Origin: Nitrospirales bacterium
GTDB taxonomy: Bacteria; Nitrospirota; Nitrospiria; Nitrospirales; UBA8639
Assembly: GCA_022825885.1 (NCBI GenBank)
Contig: JAJDVY010000020.1
Location: forward strand, 1-64,000
Length of the DNA stretch: 64,000 bases
Reading direction: 5' to 3'
The notes under the pieces are model-generated. The model was given only the letters and a program-made list of their open reading frames with translations, ran no database searches and had not been told where the DNA came from. This document shows, piece after piece, positions 1 through 7,929 of the stretch. Position 1 is the first letter of the stretch, and every line of letters begins with the position of its first letter. The position numbers were made by a program, and so were the translations under genes.

Positions 1-469
1 GATCAACAAGCTGGTGCGGACGTCGCGGCACCTGGTGCAACAATTGGGGCGGGAACCGACGCCGGAAGAGATCGGGGTGCGGATGGAGATGCCGTTGGAG
101 AAAGTGCGGAAGATACTGAAGATTGCGAAGGAACCGATCTCGCTGGAGACGCCGATCGGGGAAGAAGAAGACAGCCACTTGGGGGACTTCATCGAGGACA
201 AGAAAGCGGTGTCGCCGTTGGAGGCGGCGGTGCGGTACGACTTGCAGCGACACATCGGGAAATCGCTGGAATCGCTGACGCAACGGGAAGAGAAGGTGTT
301 GCGGAAACGGTTTGGGATCGGGGAGGCGACGGACCACACGTTGGAGGAAGTGGGGCAGGACTTCGAGGTGACGCGGGAGCGGATCCGGCAGATCGAAGCC
401 AAGGCCTTGCGCAAACTCCGTCATCCGACCCGGAGCAAGAAGTTGCGCAGTTTTGCCGAAGGGTTTTAA
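1..469 (+). CDS. rpoD: RNA polymerase sigma factor RpoD, C-terminal part (5' end outside window)
   Basis: This is the C-terminal part of the primary sigma factor, which directs RNA polymerase to housekeeping promoters. The open frame is already running at base 2 ([11 protein letters not shown]), so the gene starts upstream of the window. Region 3 is present, and region 4.2 holds the helix-turn-helix that reads the -35 element ([20 protein letters not shown]), followed by the usual ALRKLRHP tail. The gene ends in TAA at 467-469, and a tRNA follows 15 bp later. The identity is clear; only the missing N-terminus cannot be judged. Confidence 0.96.
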   Translation, partial: INKLVRTSRHLVQQLGREPTPEEIGVRMEMPLEKVRKILKIAKEPISLETPIGEEEDSHLGDFIEDKKAVSPLEAAVRYDLQRHIGKSLESLTQREEKVLRKRFGIGEATDHTLEEVGQDFEVTRERIRQIEAKALRKLRHPTRSKKLRSFAEGF

Positions 470-484
470 CGCGTGACCGAACGT

Positions 485-561
485 GGGCCCATAGCTCAGT
501 TGGTCAGAGCGGCTGACTCATAATCAGTTGGTCCCAGGTTCAAGTCCTGGTGGGCCCACCA
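485..561 (+). tRNA. tRNA-Ile2 (anticodon CAT, probably lysidine-modified)
   Basis: A full cloverleaf is visible. Acceptor GGGCCCA (485-491) pairs with TGGGCCC (551-557), the discriminator is A558, and CCA is encoded at 559-561. The anticodon stem CTGA/TCAG encloses loop CTCATAA, giving anticodon CAT. The arm TTGGTC after the anticodon stem and the GC-rich acceptor resemble the minor tRNA-Ile read as AUA after TilS lysidinylation. Elongator tRNA-Met has the same anticodon and cannot be excluded by eye. Confidence 0.85.
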
Positions 562-640
562 ACTTTGCTATTTGTAGAGCCGATACGGTAAAGTGCTTTC
601 CCATGAATCGTTCACTCCTTCCTGACGCGCAGAGGCGTTT

Positions 641-1411
641 TTGAATTTTCAACTTTCCCTCCTGGTTCAACTCCAGCAGCTTGACCTGAAGCTGCATGAT
701 CTCGAAAAACAGCAACAACAGATTCCCGAACGGCTTCACGCGGCGCAATCGCCGGTCGATGAGGCGCGGAAACGCGCGGAAGACTTGAAGGCCTTGCTGG
801 AAACCATTGCGGCGCAGCGGCGCAGTAGCGAGGATGACTTGAGTGTGCATGAGAGTCACGTCCAAAAAATGCGTGGGCGGTTGAATGAGTTGAAAACGAA
901 CAAAGAGTATCAGGCCCATTTGTTTGAACTTGAACTGGCCAACAAGAAAAAGGATGGACTGGAAGAACGTGTTCTCCTGGCCATGGAGCGGGGTGAGGAG
1001 AAGCGCAAGGAATTGGACGAAGTCGAGAACCTGCTTCAGGAACTCACCCAAACCCTGGAACGGGAAAAGGGTGAACTGGAGGCCTTATCGGCGAAACTGG
1101 CTGATGAGGTCGGGGGGATCGAGCAAGAAAAGCAAGGCCTGATCGCCTCGCTGGAAAAACGGGTCCACCATCGATACTCCATGCTCAAATCTTCCATGAA
1201 GCTCGTGGTGGTGGCCACCGTCCGGGGTGAAACCTGCCAGGGGTGTCAATTGCACATTCCTCCCCAGTTAGTCGCCAGTGTGAAGCGGGCCGACGATCTG
1301 TTGACCTGCCCCTACTGCTATCGCATCTTGTATTATGAAGCCGCGCTTCATGAGGGGCCGGATAGCTTGGCGACCGAAGAACCCGTGGCTCAAGAACAGA
1401 TGGATGGATGA
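641..1411 (+). CDS. Coiled-coil C4 zinc-ribbon protein (COG1579-like)
   Basis: The protein has 256 residues. A long Glu/Lys/Gln-rich coiled coil fills about residues 5-190, and a C-terminal zinc ribbon has paired cysteines C199/C202 (CQGC) and C223/C226 (CPYC). This is the architecture of the COG1579 family, which is nucleic-acid-associated but has no settled biochemical role. The start is TTG at 641; no ATG or GTG in frame lies nearby, and the ATG at 604 is closed by a stop. The RNase P RNA gene follows within 80 bp, suggesting a link to RNA metabolism. That link is an inference from position only. Confidence 0.8.
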   Translation: MNFQLSLLVQLQQLDLKLHDLEKQQQQIPERLHAAQSPVDEARKRAEDLKALLETIAAQRRSSEDDLSVHESHVQKMRGRLNELKTNKEYQAHLFELELANKKKDGLEERVLLAMERGEEKRKELDEVENLLQELTQTLEREKGELEALSAKLADEVGGIEQEKQGLIASLEKRVHHRYSMLKSSMKLVVVATVRGETCQGCQLHIPPQLVASVKRADDLLTCPYCYRILYYEAALHEGPDSLATEEPVAQEQMDG

Positions 1412-1486
1412 CTCTATCCTGAATGTTCTCTCTCGCTCGTCTCTTGTTTCCAAGACAGGCATTGCGTATCATGGTTTTCGGGTATG

Positions 1487-1930
1487 AGGCGTGGGTCAGG
1501 TGGCCGCTTGCCCGGTTTCGGGTGAGAGGAAAGTCCGGACTCCACAGGGCAGGGTGCTGGGTAACGCCCAGGCGGAGCAATCCGACATGAGCGCCACAGA
1601 AAATATACCGCCCCGGACCATCCTCGGACCGGTCCCGGGGTAAGGGTGAAATGGTGGGGTAAGAGCCCACCGCGTCCGCGGCGACGTGGATGGCAGGGTA
1701 AGCATCACCCGGAGCAAGACCAAATAGGAGGACGCGCCGAACGGCCTGCTTGCCTTCGCACGGCAAACATCGTGTGCGGAAATGAGTCAGGACGTTCGGG
1801 AGAGGCCGGCCCGGCCGAGGTTCTCGGGTAGGTCGCTGGAGGCTTATGGTAACATAAGCCGTAGAGACATGGTCGCCGCCGTATGCACGATCGATACGGA
1901 ACAGAATCCGGCTTATCGACCCACCCCCGT
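1487..1930 (+). ncRNA. rnpB: RNase P RNA (type A)
   Basis: This is the catalytic RNA of RNase P, which matures tRNA 5' ends. The universally conserved blocks are visible: GAGGAAAGTCCGGACTCC followed by ACAGGGC near 1526-1552, the GGGTGAAA/GGTAAGAGCCCACCG region near 1644-1674, AGCAAGACCAAATAGG near 1713, and the 3' AGAATCCGGCTTATCGA near 1903-1919. Helix P1 forms from GTGGGTC (1491-1497) and GACCCAC (1918-1924). A short T-run at 1934-1938 may mark the end. The exact termini are uncertain by a few bases. Confidence 0.95.
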
Positions 1931-2079
1931 ACCTTTTTCCCAACAGCCTGAGTGCATTCCCCCACCGCATCAGCCTTTTGGGCCGGCACGCAGGCCGTCC
2001 CCTACGGCTTCTGCGACTCCGCCTCAAGGGGAGAGTAATTGTGGGGCCGAGAGACGCCGTTTGGGAAGGAAGGTGTCGT

Positions 2080-2109
2080 TTGACGCGGTCTGGTCACCCC
2101 TGTTACCAT
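2080..2109 (+). promoter_or_regulatory. Putative sigma-70 promoter of tRNA-Glu
   Basis: TTGACG (2080-2085) and TACCAT (2104-2109) are separated by 18 bp. They would start transcription about 20 bp before the tRNA at 2136. The -10 box matches consensus at four of six positions, so this is plausible but untested. Confidence 0.4.
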
Positions 2110-2135
2110 GCATCTTTTCCGAGCATTCGCTTCGT

Positions 2136-2213
2136 GTCCCCATCGTCTAGTCTGGCCTAGGACGCCGGCCTTTCAAGCCGGCAACACGGGTTCAAATCCC
2201 GTTGGGGACGCCA
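2136..2213 (+). tRNA. tRNA-Glu (anticodon TTC)
   Basis: Acceptor GTCCCCA (2136-2142) pairs with TGGGGAC (2203-2209), with discriminator G2210 and encoded CCA at 2211-2213. The anticodon stem CCGGC/GCCGG encloses loop CTTTCAA, so the anticodon is TTC (Glu). The T-arm CGGGTTCAAATCCCG is canonical. A rho-independent terminator follows directly. Confidence 0.95.
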
Positions 2214-2221
2214 CTATAGAG

Positions 2222-2257
2222 CAGCCGCTGGACTCTGTTTCAGCGGCTCTTTTTTTA
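2222..2257 (+). terminator. Rho-independent terminator after tRNA-Glu
   Basis: AGCCGCTG (2223-2230) and CAGCGGCT (2241-2248) form an 8-bp stem with a 10-nt loop, followed by a run of eight T. Confidence 0.85.
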
Positions 2258-2415
2258 CTCGGCGTGACTTGGTCGTGCGAGCCTCTCGAAGAGGGAGGTA
2301 TCGGTTGTGATCCCGCATGGCACTTTGTACAATGGGGAGACAGCCCTCAGGGCATGCAGGCAGGCCAACGGAATTCAACATCATAACGACGTGCAGTTGT
2401 GGACGGAGGAACAGC

Positions 2416-3327
2416 ATGAATCGGCACAAACAGCGTGGAGCGTGGTTGACTGTTCTCATCGGATTGACGGGGATGGTCCTGGGATGGCAACCGGCGGCGG
2501 CCGAATGGAAATATGAGTCAACCGAACCTCCGGTCGAATCCAAATTTGAGATGATCGAGGGGAAGGATGGGGCTCCGATGATCAAGATTCCCGAAGGGGA
2601 GTTTCTGATGGGGGCCAATGACGGGTCGAGGAATGAACGTCCGGAACATACGGTTCTGTTGGACGGCTATTATATCGATCAATTTGAACTGACGATGGAG
2701 CGATATCAGAAGTTTCTTGATGAGACCAATCACGATTTGCCTCCCTTGTGGGACGATTATGCGGCTCTTGAAGAAGCGAAAGATCGTCCGGCCGTGGGCA
2801 TGGCGTGGGACAGCGCGAAAGCCTATTGCGAATGGGTGGGCAAAAGGCTGCCGACCGAAGCCGAATGGGAAAAGGCCGCCCGTGGAACAGACGGCCGCCG
2901 ATATCCCTGGGGGCACATGCAGCCGTTTGTGGATATTGCCCGGTACAATTTCGGCACGACCGGATGGGTCAGCTATGAAACGACCTTGGCGCCCGTGAAA
3001 AGCGGGGTGACCGGAATGAGCATACGCCATGGATTGAAGGAGGGGACGAAGAGTCCCTATGGGTTATACCACATGGCGGGCAACGCGTCGGAATGGGTGG
3101 CGGATTGGTACGATCGAACGTATTACGAAGAGAGTCCGGAGAAAAATCCACCCGGGCCTGCTGAGGGTGAGCGGAAAGTCTATCGAGGCGGGTCGTGGGA
3201 AGATCCGCCGAAATGGTTGAAAGTGACGGCCAGGCGGAGCGCCGAACCCAATTTCCCCATCGACGCGAATGATTTGACGATCGGGTTCCGTTGCGCGATG
3301 GACGTGAAGCAGGACGGAAAGAAATAA
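2416..3327 (+). CDS. Secreted SUMF1/formylglycine-generating-enzyme-fold protein
   Basis: The protein has 303 residues. The ATG at 2416 is chosen because GGAGGA lies 5 bp upstream and the N-terminus is then a clean signal peptide (MNRHKQRGAWLTVLIGLTGM, ending near AAAE). The body is a SUMF1/EgtB/PvdO fold, with EGEFLMGA, RLPTEAEWEKAARG, RYPWG, GLYHMAGNASEWV and RVYRGGSW-type motifs and a GFRCA ending. True formylglycine-generating enzymes use a Cys pair near the C-terminus. Only one Cys (GFRCAMD) is evident here, so sulfatase activation is doubtful. It is better read as an exported member of the superfamily with unknown substrate. Confidence 0.85.
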   Translation: MNRHKQRGAWLTVLIGLTGMVLGWQPAAAEWKYESTEPPVESKFEMIEGKDGAPMIKIPEGEFLMGANDGSRNERPEHTVLLDGYYIDQFELTMERYQKFLDETNHDLPPLWDDYAALEEAKDRPAVGMAWDSAKAYCEWVGKRLPTEAEWEKAARGTDGRRYPWGHMQPFVDIARYNFGTTGWVSYETTLAPVKSGVTGMSIRHGLKEGTKSPYGLYHMAGNASEWVADWYDRTYYEESPEKNPPGPAEGERKVYRGGSWEDPPKWLKVTARRSAEPNFPIDANDLTIGFRCAMDVKQDGKK

Positions 3328-3333
3328 AACTAC

Positions 3334-3476
3334 GGAACCTCTGATTTCTTGTGATAGCGGGATGCAGGGCAAGGCGTCCCGGAGCGAAACCCGAGGCTTA
3401 TCATAGAGATAGGTGAGGGTTGAGCGAGGACACAACGCAGCCATGCGCCCGATAGTGCAATAAAGCAGAGGTTTCC
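3334..3476. mobile_element. MITE-like element, copy 1
   Basis: This is a short non-coding element of about 143 bp bounded by imperfect terminal inverted repeats: GGAACCTCTGATTT at 3334 and its near-complement ending GAGGTTTCC at 3476. The trinucleotide TAC flanks both ends (3331-3333, 3477-3479), a possible target duplication. A nearly identical copy in opposite orientation lies at 59555-59696. The right edge falls exactly on the nrdJ stop codon. No transposase is encoded. Confidence 0.8.
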
Positions 3477-6400
3477 TACGAACACCCCGTGGTTTCACCG
3501 CAGTTTCTGCACACCAGGCACATCCCGTTGCGGACTAATTTGAACTGTTTGCAATTGGGACAGGGGTCGCCTTCAAAGCCTTTCTGAAACGCCGTCTCTA
3601 TTTCAGCGGCATAGGTGATGGTTTCCCGTTTCAACTCGATTTTGTGTGCGACGCTCCCGTTTCCCTGGCCGGTTCCATTCCCGTTCTCTCCTTGAATGCG
3701 CTGTCGAGCTGGAAAGAGCTCCGGGTTGATGGCCGTCGTCGTGATCGTCCTGGGGTCGGCCGGTTCATCATCAGTACATTCGGGATCCTGTTTGACGGAA
3801 TCCCCGCGCAGGTCGTCCTGGTTGACCTGTGCGAGTTCTTTTTTATCCAGATAGGTAATGGCCAATTCACGGAAGATGTAGTCGATGATCGAGGTCGACA
3901 TTTTAATGTGGTCATTGAGGTTGACGGGACCGTTGGGTTCAAAGCGGGTGAACAGGAAGGCCTCGACGAATTCTTCGAGGGGGACGCCGTGTTGGAGGCC
4001 CAAAGATATGGCAATGGCAAAACAGTTCATCAGGCTGCGAAACGCCGCTCCTTCCTTGTGCATGTCGAGAAAGATTTCTCCGAGCGTCCCATCCTCGTAT
4101 TCCCCGGTGCGGAGATAGATCTTGTGACCGCCGATCATGGCCTTTTGGGTATAGCCCCCGCGTCGTGAGGGAAGAGGGCGGCGTTTGGCGAGATACCGAA
4201 CCAACACCCGTTCCGTCACCTGCTGAGCCGCCTTCATCACGTCGTCGCGCTGTTCGGATTTGCCGGTCAGATCCGTCGAGGCGTTAAGGGGCTGGCTCAG
4301 TTTGGATCCGTCCCGGTACAAGGCCACGGCCTTGAGCATATGTTGCCACCCCATCAGGTACGCGTCTTCCGCGTCCCCGACCGTGGAATCCGAAGGCATG
4401 TTGATCGTCTTGCTGATGGCTCCGCTGATAAACGGCTGGGCCGCAGCCATCATCCGGATATGCGCCTGCGTGGAAATGAACCGCTTGCCGATGCGACCGC
4501 ACCGGTTGGCGCAGTCAAAAATCGGGAGGTGTTCGTCTTTGAGGTGCGGCGCCTTTTCCACCGTCATGGTTCCGCAGCAAAAGTCGTTGGCCGCGAGAAT
4601 TTCTTCCTGGGTAAAGCCCAACGCGTTGAGAATCGTGAATTGGGGATCGTTGAGTTGGTCGTCGGAGAAGCCGAGGACGTCCCGGCAGAACTCCTCACCC
4701 AACGTCCATTTATTGAAGGCGAATTGAATTTCAAAGACCTCGTCCAACGTCGATTCCAGGCGATCGAGCGTTTCCGGTGTAAACCCCTTGACGCGGAGCG
4801 ATTCGTGATTCAGGAACGGAGCCTGTTTCAGGGTTCGGGTGCCCGTGGCATAGGTGATGATGTCGTGGATCTGCTCTTGGGAATAGCCCAGTCCCTTTAA
4901 CGCCGGGGGCAGGCTTTGATTAATGATCTTAAAGTACCCCCCGCCGGCCAATTTCTTGAATTTGACGAGCGCAAAGTCGGGCTCGATCCCCGTGGTATCA
5001 CAGTCCATGACCAACCCAATGGTGCCCGTGGGAGCGATGACCGTGGCCTGGGCGTTTCTGAATCCGTGGGCTTCCCCCAATTCGATGGCGCGGTCCCAAG
5101 TCTCCTGCGCGGCATGGACCAGTGCGGCCGGAGCGAAAGCCTGGTCAATGCCATTCGGCATAATCGTCAAGCCTTCATAGTCGTCAGGTTTGGCCTGATA
5201 CGCCGCCCTTCGATGGTTTCGCATGACCCGCAGCATCGGCTCGCGATTTTTCTCAAACCCGGGAAATGGCCCGAGTTCTCCCGCCATTTCCGCTGAAGTG
5301 GCGTAGGCTTCGCCGGTCAGGATGGCAGTCAGTGCCCCGCAGATCGCCAATGCCTTGGGAGAATCGTAGGCAATGCCCTTTCGCATGAGCAGAGATCCGA
5401 GGTTGGCATATCCCAACCCCAACGTTCGAAAGTAAAAACTCTTTTCGGCAATGGGCCTGCTCGGGAATCCTGCCATGAGTACGCTGATTTCCAGGACGAT
5501 CGTCCAGAGCCGGATGGCGTGTCGATACGCCGGGACGTCGAATTCACCGTCCGGCGTGATAAAGGCGCCCAGGTTCAGGGATGCCAGGTTGCATGCGGTA
5601 TCATCCAGGAACATATATTCGCTGCACGGATTGGAGGCGTTGATGCGCCCGTCCTCCGGGCACGTGTGCCATTCATTGATCGTGGTATCGTATTGAATGC
5701 CCGGGTCGGCACACATCCAAGCCGCCCAACAGATGCGATCCCATAAATCCTTGGCCTTGAGCGTTTTGGCCACGGCGCCGTCCGTCCGGCGGATGAGTTG
5801 CCATTCGCCGTCTTGCCGTAGCGCGTCAAAAAATCCGTTGGGCACCCGAATGCTGTTGTTGGAGTTTTGCCCTGACACCGTTTGGTAGGCTTTGCTGTCC
5901 CAGTTCGTATCATATTCATGAAACGTGAAATGGGTATAGCCTTCTTGCGCATAGGCAAAGACCCGTTGGATATAGGCCTCGGGGACACTGGCTTGATGGG
6001 CTGCGCGGATGGCCTCCTTGAGCGGACGGTTGCGTTCGGGGTCGATTTCGACCGTATCGGCCCCATCGGCGTTTTTTTGATGACAGGCCTTCAGGACGGC
6101 GTTCAACTGACCGGCGCAGATCTTGGATCCGGTCACCATGGCGGCCACTTTCTGTTCTTCGATCACCTTCCAGTCGATGAACTCTTCGATATCGGGATGG
6201 TCCAGATCCAGGCACACCATTTTGGCGGCCCGCCGGGTGGTGCCGCCTGATTTGATGGCGCCCGCTGCCCGGTCTCCGATCCTGAGGAAGGACATCAGCC
6301 CGGAAGATTTTCCTCCACCCGACAACGGCTCATTTTCTCCCCTCAGCCTGGAAAAGTTGGTTCCGGTGCCGGACCCGTATTTGAACAAGCGGGCTTCGCG

Positions 6401-7009
6401 GACCCACAAGTCCATAATTCCCCCGTCGTTGACGAGGTCGTCATCCACGGATTGGATGAAGCAGGCATGAACTTGAGGCCGTTCATAGGCGTTTTTGGAC
6501 AGGTTGAGTTTCCGGGTGTGGGGATCGACGAAATAATGACCTTGTGAGGGGCCGCTGATGCCGTAGGCATAATGCAGGCCCGTGTTGAACCATTGCGGTG
6601 AATTGGGGGCGGCCATTTGTTTGGCCAGCATGTAACACAGTTCGGCATAAAAGGCCCGTGCATCCTGGTCCGTGTCGAAATATTCATGGGTCTTGCCCCA
6701 CTGCGTCCAGCAACCCGCCAAGCGATGAAACACCTGCCGGGCATCACGTTCGCCTCCCGTGACCGGGTTCCCTTGCTCATCCTTGATGGGTTGCCCATCG
6801 ATATCGACCTGCGGCACACCGGCTTTCCGGAAATATTTTTGGGCCAGAATGTCCACGGCCAGTTGGGACCACTGATCCGGGACCTGAATGTCATCGAGCT
6901 GGAATACAACGGAGCCATCCGGATTCCGGATTTCCGAAGACCGGGTGGAAAACGGAATGCTTTCGTAGGGAGAGTCTTCGGCTCGGGTAAAACGGCGTTC
7001 GATTTTCAC
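3476..7009 (-). CDS. nrdJ: Adenosylcobalamin-dependent (class II) ribonucleotide reductase
   Basis: The enzyme reduces ribonucleotides to deoxyribonucleotides using an adenosylcobalamin-derived thiyl radical, so no oxygen is needed. Class II hallmarks include [20 protein letters not shown], the APTGTIG loop, and a C-terminal zinc/redox tail with CPNC and a terminal CGETTGC. The length is 1177 residues. The GTG at 7009 is chosen because GGGAG lies 7 nt upstream; a TTG nine codons earlier (7036) is possible. The stop TAG at 3476-3478 coincides with the end of a MITE. Control by NrdR and DnaA is suggested by the upstream boxes. Confidence 0.95.
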   Translation of the reverse strand: MKIERRFTRAEDSPYESIPFSTRSSEIRNPDGSVVFQLDDIQVPDQWSQLAVDILAQKYFRKAGVPQVDIDGQPIKDEQGNPVTGGERDARQVFHRLAGCWTQWGKTHEYFDTDQDARAFYAELCYMLAKQMAAPNSPQWFNTGLHYAYGISGPSQGHYFVDPHTRKLNLSKNAYERPQVHACFIQSVDDDLVNDGGIMDLWVREARLFKYGSGTGTNFSRLRGENEPLSGGGKSSGLMSFLRIGDRAAGAIKSGGTTRRAAKMVCLDLDHPDIEEFIDWKVIEEQKVAAMVTGSKICAGQLNAVLKACHQKNADGADTVEIDPERNRPLKEAIRAAHQASVPEAYIQRVFAYAQEGYTHFTFHEYDTNWDSKAYQTVSGQNSNNSIRVPNGFFDALRQDGEWQLIRRTDGAVAKTLKAKDLWDRICWAAWMCADPGIQYDTTINEWHTCPEDGRINASNPCSEYMFLDDTACNLASLNLGAFITPDGEFDVPAYRHAIRLWTIVLEISVLMAGFPSRPIAEKSFYFRTLGLGYANLGSLLMRKGIAYDSPKALAICGALTAILTGEAYATSAEMAGELGPFPGFEKNREPMLRVMRNHRRAAYQAKPDDYEGLTIMPNGIDQAFAPAALVHAAQETWDRAIELGEAHGFRNAQATVIAPTGTIGLVMDCDTTGIEPDFALVKFKKLAGGGYFKIINQSLPPALKGLGYSQEQIHDIITYATGTRTLKQAPFLNHESLRVKGFTPETLDRLESTLDEVFEIQFAFNKWTLGEEFCRDVLGFSDDQLNDPQFTILNALGFTQEEILAANDFCCGTMTVEKAPHLKDEHLPIFDCANRCGRIGKRFISTQAHIRMMAAAQPFISGAISKTINMPSDSTVGDAEDAYLMGWQHMLKAVALYRDGSKLSQPLNASTDLTGKSEQRDDVMKAAQQVTERVLVRYLAKRRPLPSRRGGYTQKAMIGGHKIYLRTGEYEDGTLGEIFLDMHKEGAAFRSLMNCFAIAISLGLQHGVPLEEFVEAFLFTRFEPNGPVNLNDHIKMSTSIIDYIFRELAITYLDKKELAQVNQDDLRGDSVKQDPECTDDEPADPRTITTTAINPELFPARQRIQGENGNGTGQGNGSVAHKIELKRETITYAAEIETAFQKGFEGDPCPNCKQFKLVRNGMCLVCRNCGETTGCS

Positions 7010-7121
7010 GACAATGCTCCCTGGGTCCGACCTCAATCAGGTCCTGAGGTCGAGTTTATGTGCTTTCCGGGATTGGCGGCATGCACCATACTTCGTTGCT
7101 GCCAATGGTGGCCGACCTGAC

Positions 7122-7253
7122 TCACTGGGTTATCTCCTGACCTGGGCGGGGATGATGCCGGCGGTTGCTTGCAGGATATCGCCGGATTTGCCTCAGGCGA
7201 TTTGCGTACACGACCAGATGGTCGTTACGAAGTCTGACAAGTGCCCGATCCAT
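7122..7253 (-). CDS. Possible 43-residue leader ORF in the nrdJ 5' UTR
   Basis: An ATG at 7253 preceded by AGGTGA opens a 43-codon frame rich in Arg (MDRALVRLRNDHLVVYANRL...) inside the long predicted nrdJ leader. I recognise no family. It may be a small protein, an upstream ORF tuning nrdJ, or chance. Confidence 0.3.
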   Translation of the reverse strand: MDRALVRLRNDHLVVYANRLRQIRRYPASNRRHHPRPGQEITQ

Positions 7254-7312
7254 TTCTTCACCTAGAGGAGGGAACCTAAGGATTTTGACTCTAGTGGGCG
7301 CTTCTTGAGGTG

Positions 7313-7328
7313 ACACAATCTATAGAGT
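7313..7328. promoter_or_regulatory. NrdR box 1 upstream of nrdJ
   Basis: ACACAATCTATAGAGT matches the NrdR operator consensus (acaCwAtATaTwGtgt) at 14 of 16 positions and covers the predicted -10 element. NrdR is the ATP/dATP-sensing repressor of ribonucleotide reductase genes. Confidence 0.7.
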
Positions 7329-7345
7329 AGAAGAAGAATTGTCAA
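7317..7345 (-). promoter_or_regulatory. Predicted nrdJ promoter
   Basis: On the minus strand, TTGACA (7340-7345) is followed after exactly 17 bp by TAGATT (7317-7322). Transcription would begin near 7310, leaving a leader of about 300 nt before the GTG start. Both hexamers lie under or beside the two NrdR boxes. Confidence 0.6.
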
Positions 7346-7360
7346 TACTAAATGTTGTGT
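7345..7360. promoter_or_regulatory. NrdR box 2 upstream of nrdJ
   Basis: ATACTAAATGTTGTGT matches the NrdR consensus at 13 of 16 positions and starts 32 bp from box 1, about three helical turns. Tandem boxes on the same DNA face are the usual NrdR arrangement. Confidence 0.65.
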
Positions 7361-7376
7361 TTTTCATCTTTATTGC

Positions 7377-7457
7377 TGTGGATAAATGGGATAGTTTGGG
7401 AATAACCAAAAACCATATAATTCAATATATTATAACGAAAATTTTGCGTTATCCACA
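7377..7457. promoter_or_regulatory. Pair of perfect inverted DnaA boxes flanking an AT-rich stretch
   Basis: TGTGGATAA (7377-7385) and TTATCCACA (7449-7457) are both exact DnaA boxes, in opposite orientation. The 63 bp between them is very AT-rich. The site lies upstream of the nrdJ promoter. In E. coli, DnaA binds and controls the nrdAB promoter, so regulation of dNTP supply is the simplest reading. Two boxes are too few to call an origin. Confidence 0.6.
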
Positions 7458-7628
7458 GGACGAAAAATGATATTTTGCATTCATCAACAGGGTTCCGTCA
7501 GGTTCGATGACGAAACGGATGAAAAAAAAAGAAAATATGAGGTATTCTGCCGGTTGCGCAAGGGGAAGGAACTTCAACCCATGTTCACGTGTGAATCTTG
7601 ATCTTTCTCACAAAAGGAGGCGCGCCTC

Positions 7629-7919
7629 ATGTACGTGTGGAGTAAACGGATTGTCATCACCCTATTGGTGACGTTCGGCGTCCTGCAAATGATCTTTTGG
7701 AGCACTGCCACGGGTGACGGTACCAGTGGCCTCACCACACGCGCCACCCACTGGTTGGGAATCAACTATTTCCTGCTGGTTGTGTGGGTGTTTGTCTGGA
7801 TATTCGACCAGGCGCGCGTTCGCGGGAAAAACGCGTGGGTTTGGCTCCTCCCTCTTCTGGTTGCCCCGCTGCCTACCCTCATGGCGTTTGTCCTGATCCT
7901 GCAGCGGCGTCTGAAATAG
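7629..7919 (+). CDS. Small integral membrane protein, unknown function
   Basis: The protein has 96 residues with a strong ribosome-binding site (AAAAGGAGG) about 9 nt upstream of the ATG. Three hydrophobic segments are visible, at about 8-25, 45-60 and 70-88, joined by short polar loops, and the end is basic (LQRRLK). I do not recognise a family. The gene converges on the Trk-like gene with a 10-bp gap, so they are not co-transcribed. Confidence 0.75.
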   Translation: MYVWSKRIVITLLVTFGVLQMIFWSTATGDGTSGLTTRATHWLGINYFLLVVWVFVWIFDQARVRGKNAWVWLLPLLVAPLPTLMAFVLILQRRLK

Positions 7920-7929
7920 CCGGGGAGGC

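Noticed and set aside
1185-2027. 280-codon minus-strand ORF over rnpB
   Set aside because: It overlaps the conserved RNase P RNA and the zinc-ribbon gene; composition is that of a non-coding frame.
7010-7310. Cobalamin riboswitch upstream of nrdJ
   Set aside because: A GTCAGGAGATAACCC stretch resembles the first half of a B12 box, but the second half and the upstream conserved GCCACTG-type core are missing.
7377-7457. Chromosomal origin (oriC)
   Set aside because: Only two DnaA boxes, and none of the usual neighbours (dnaA, dnaN, parAB, rpmH). Promoter control of nrdJ explains the site better.
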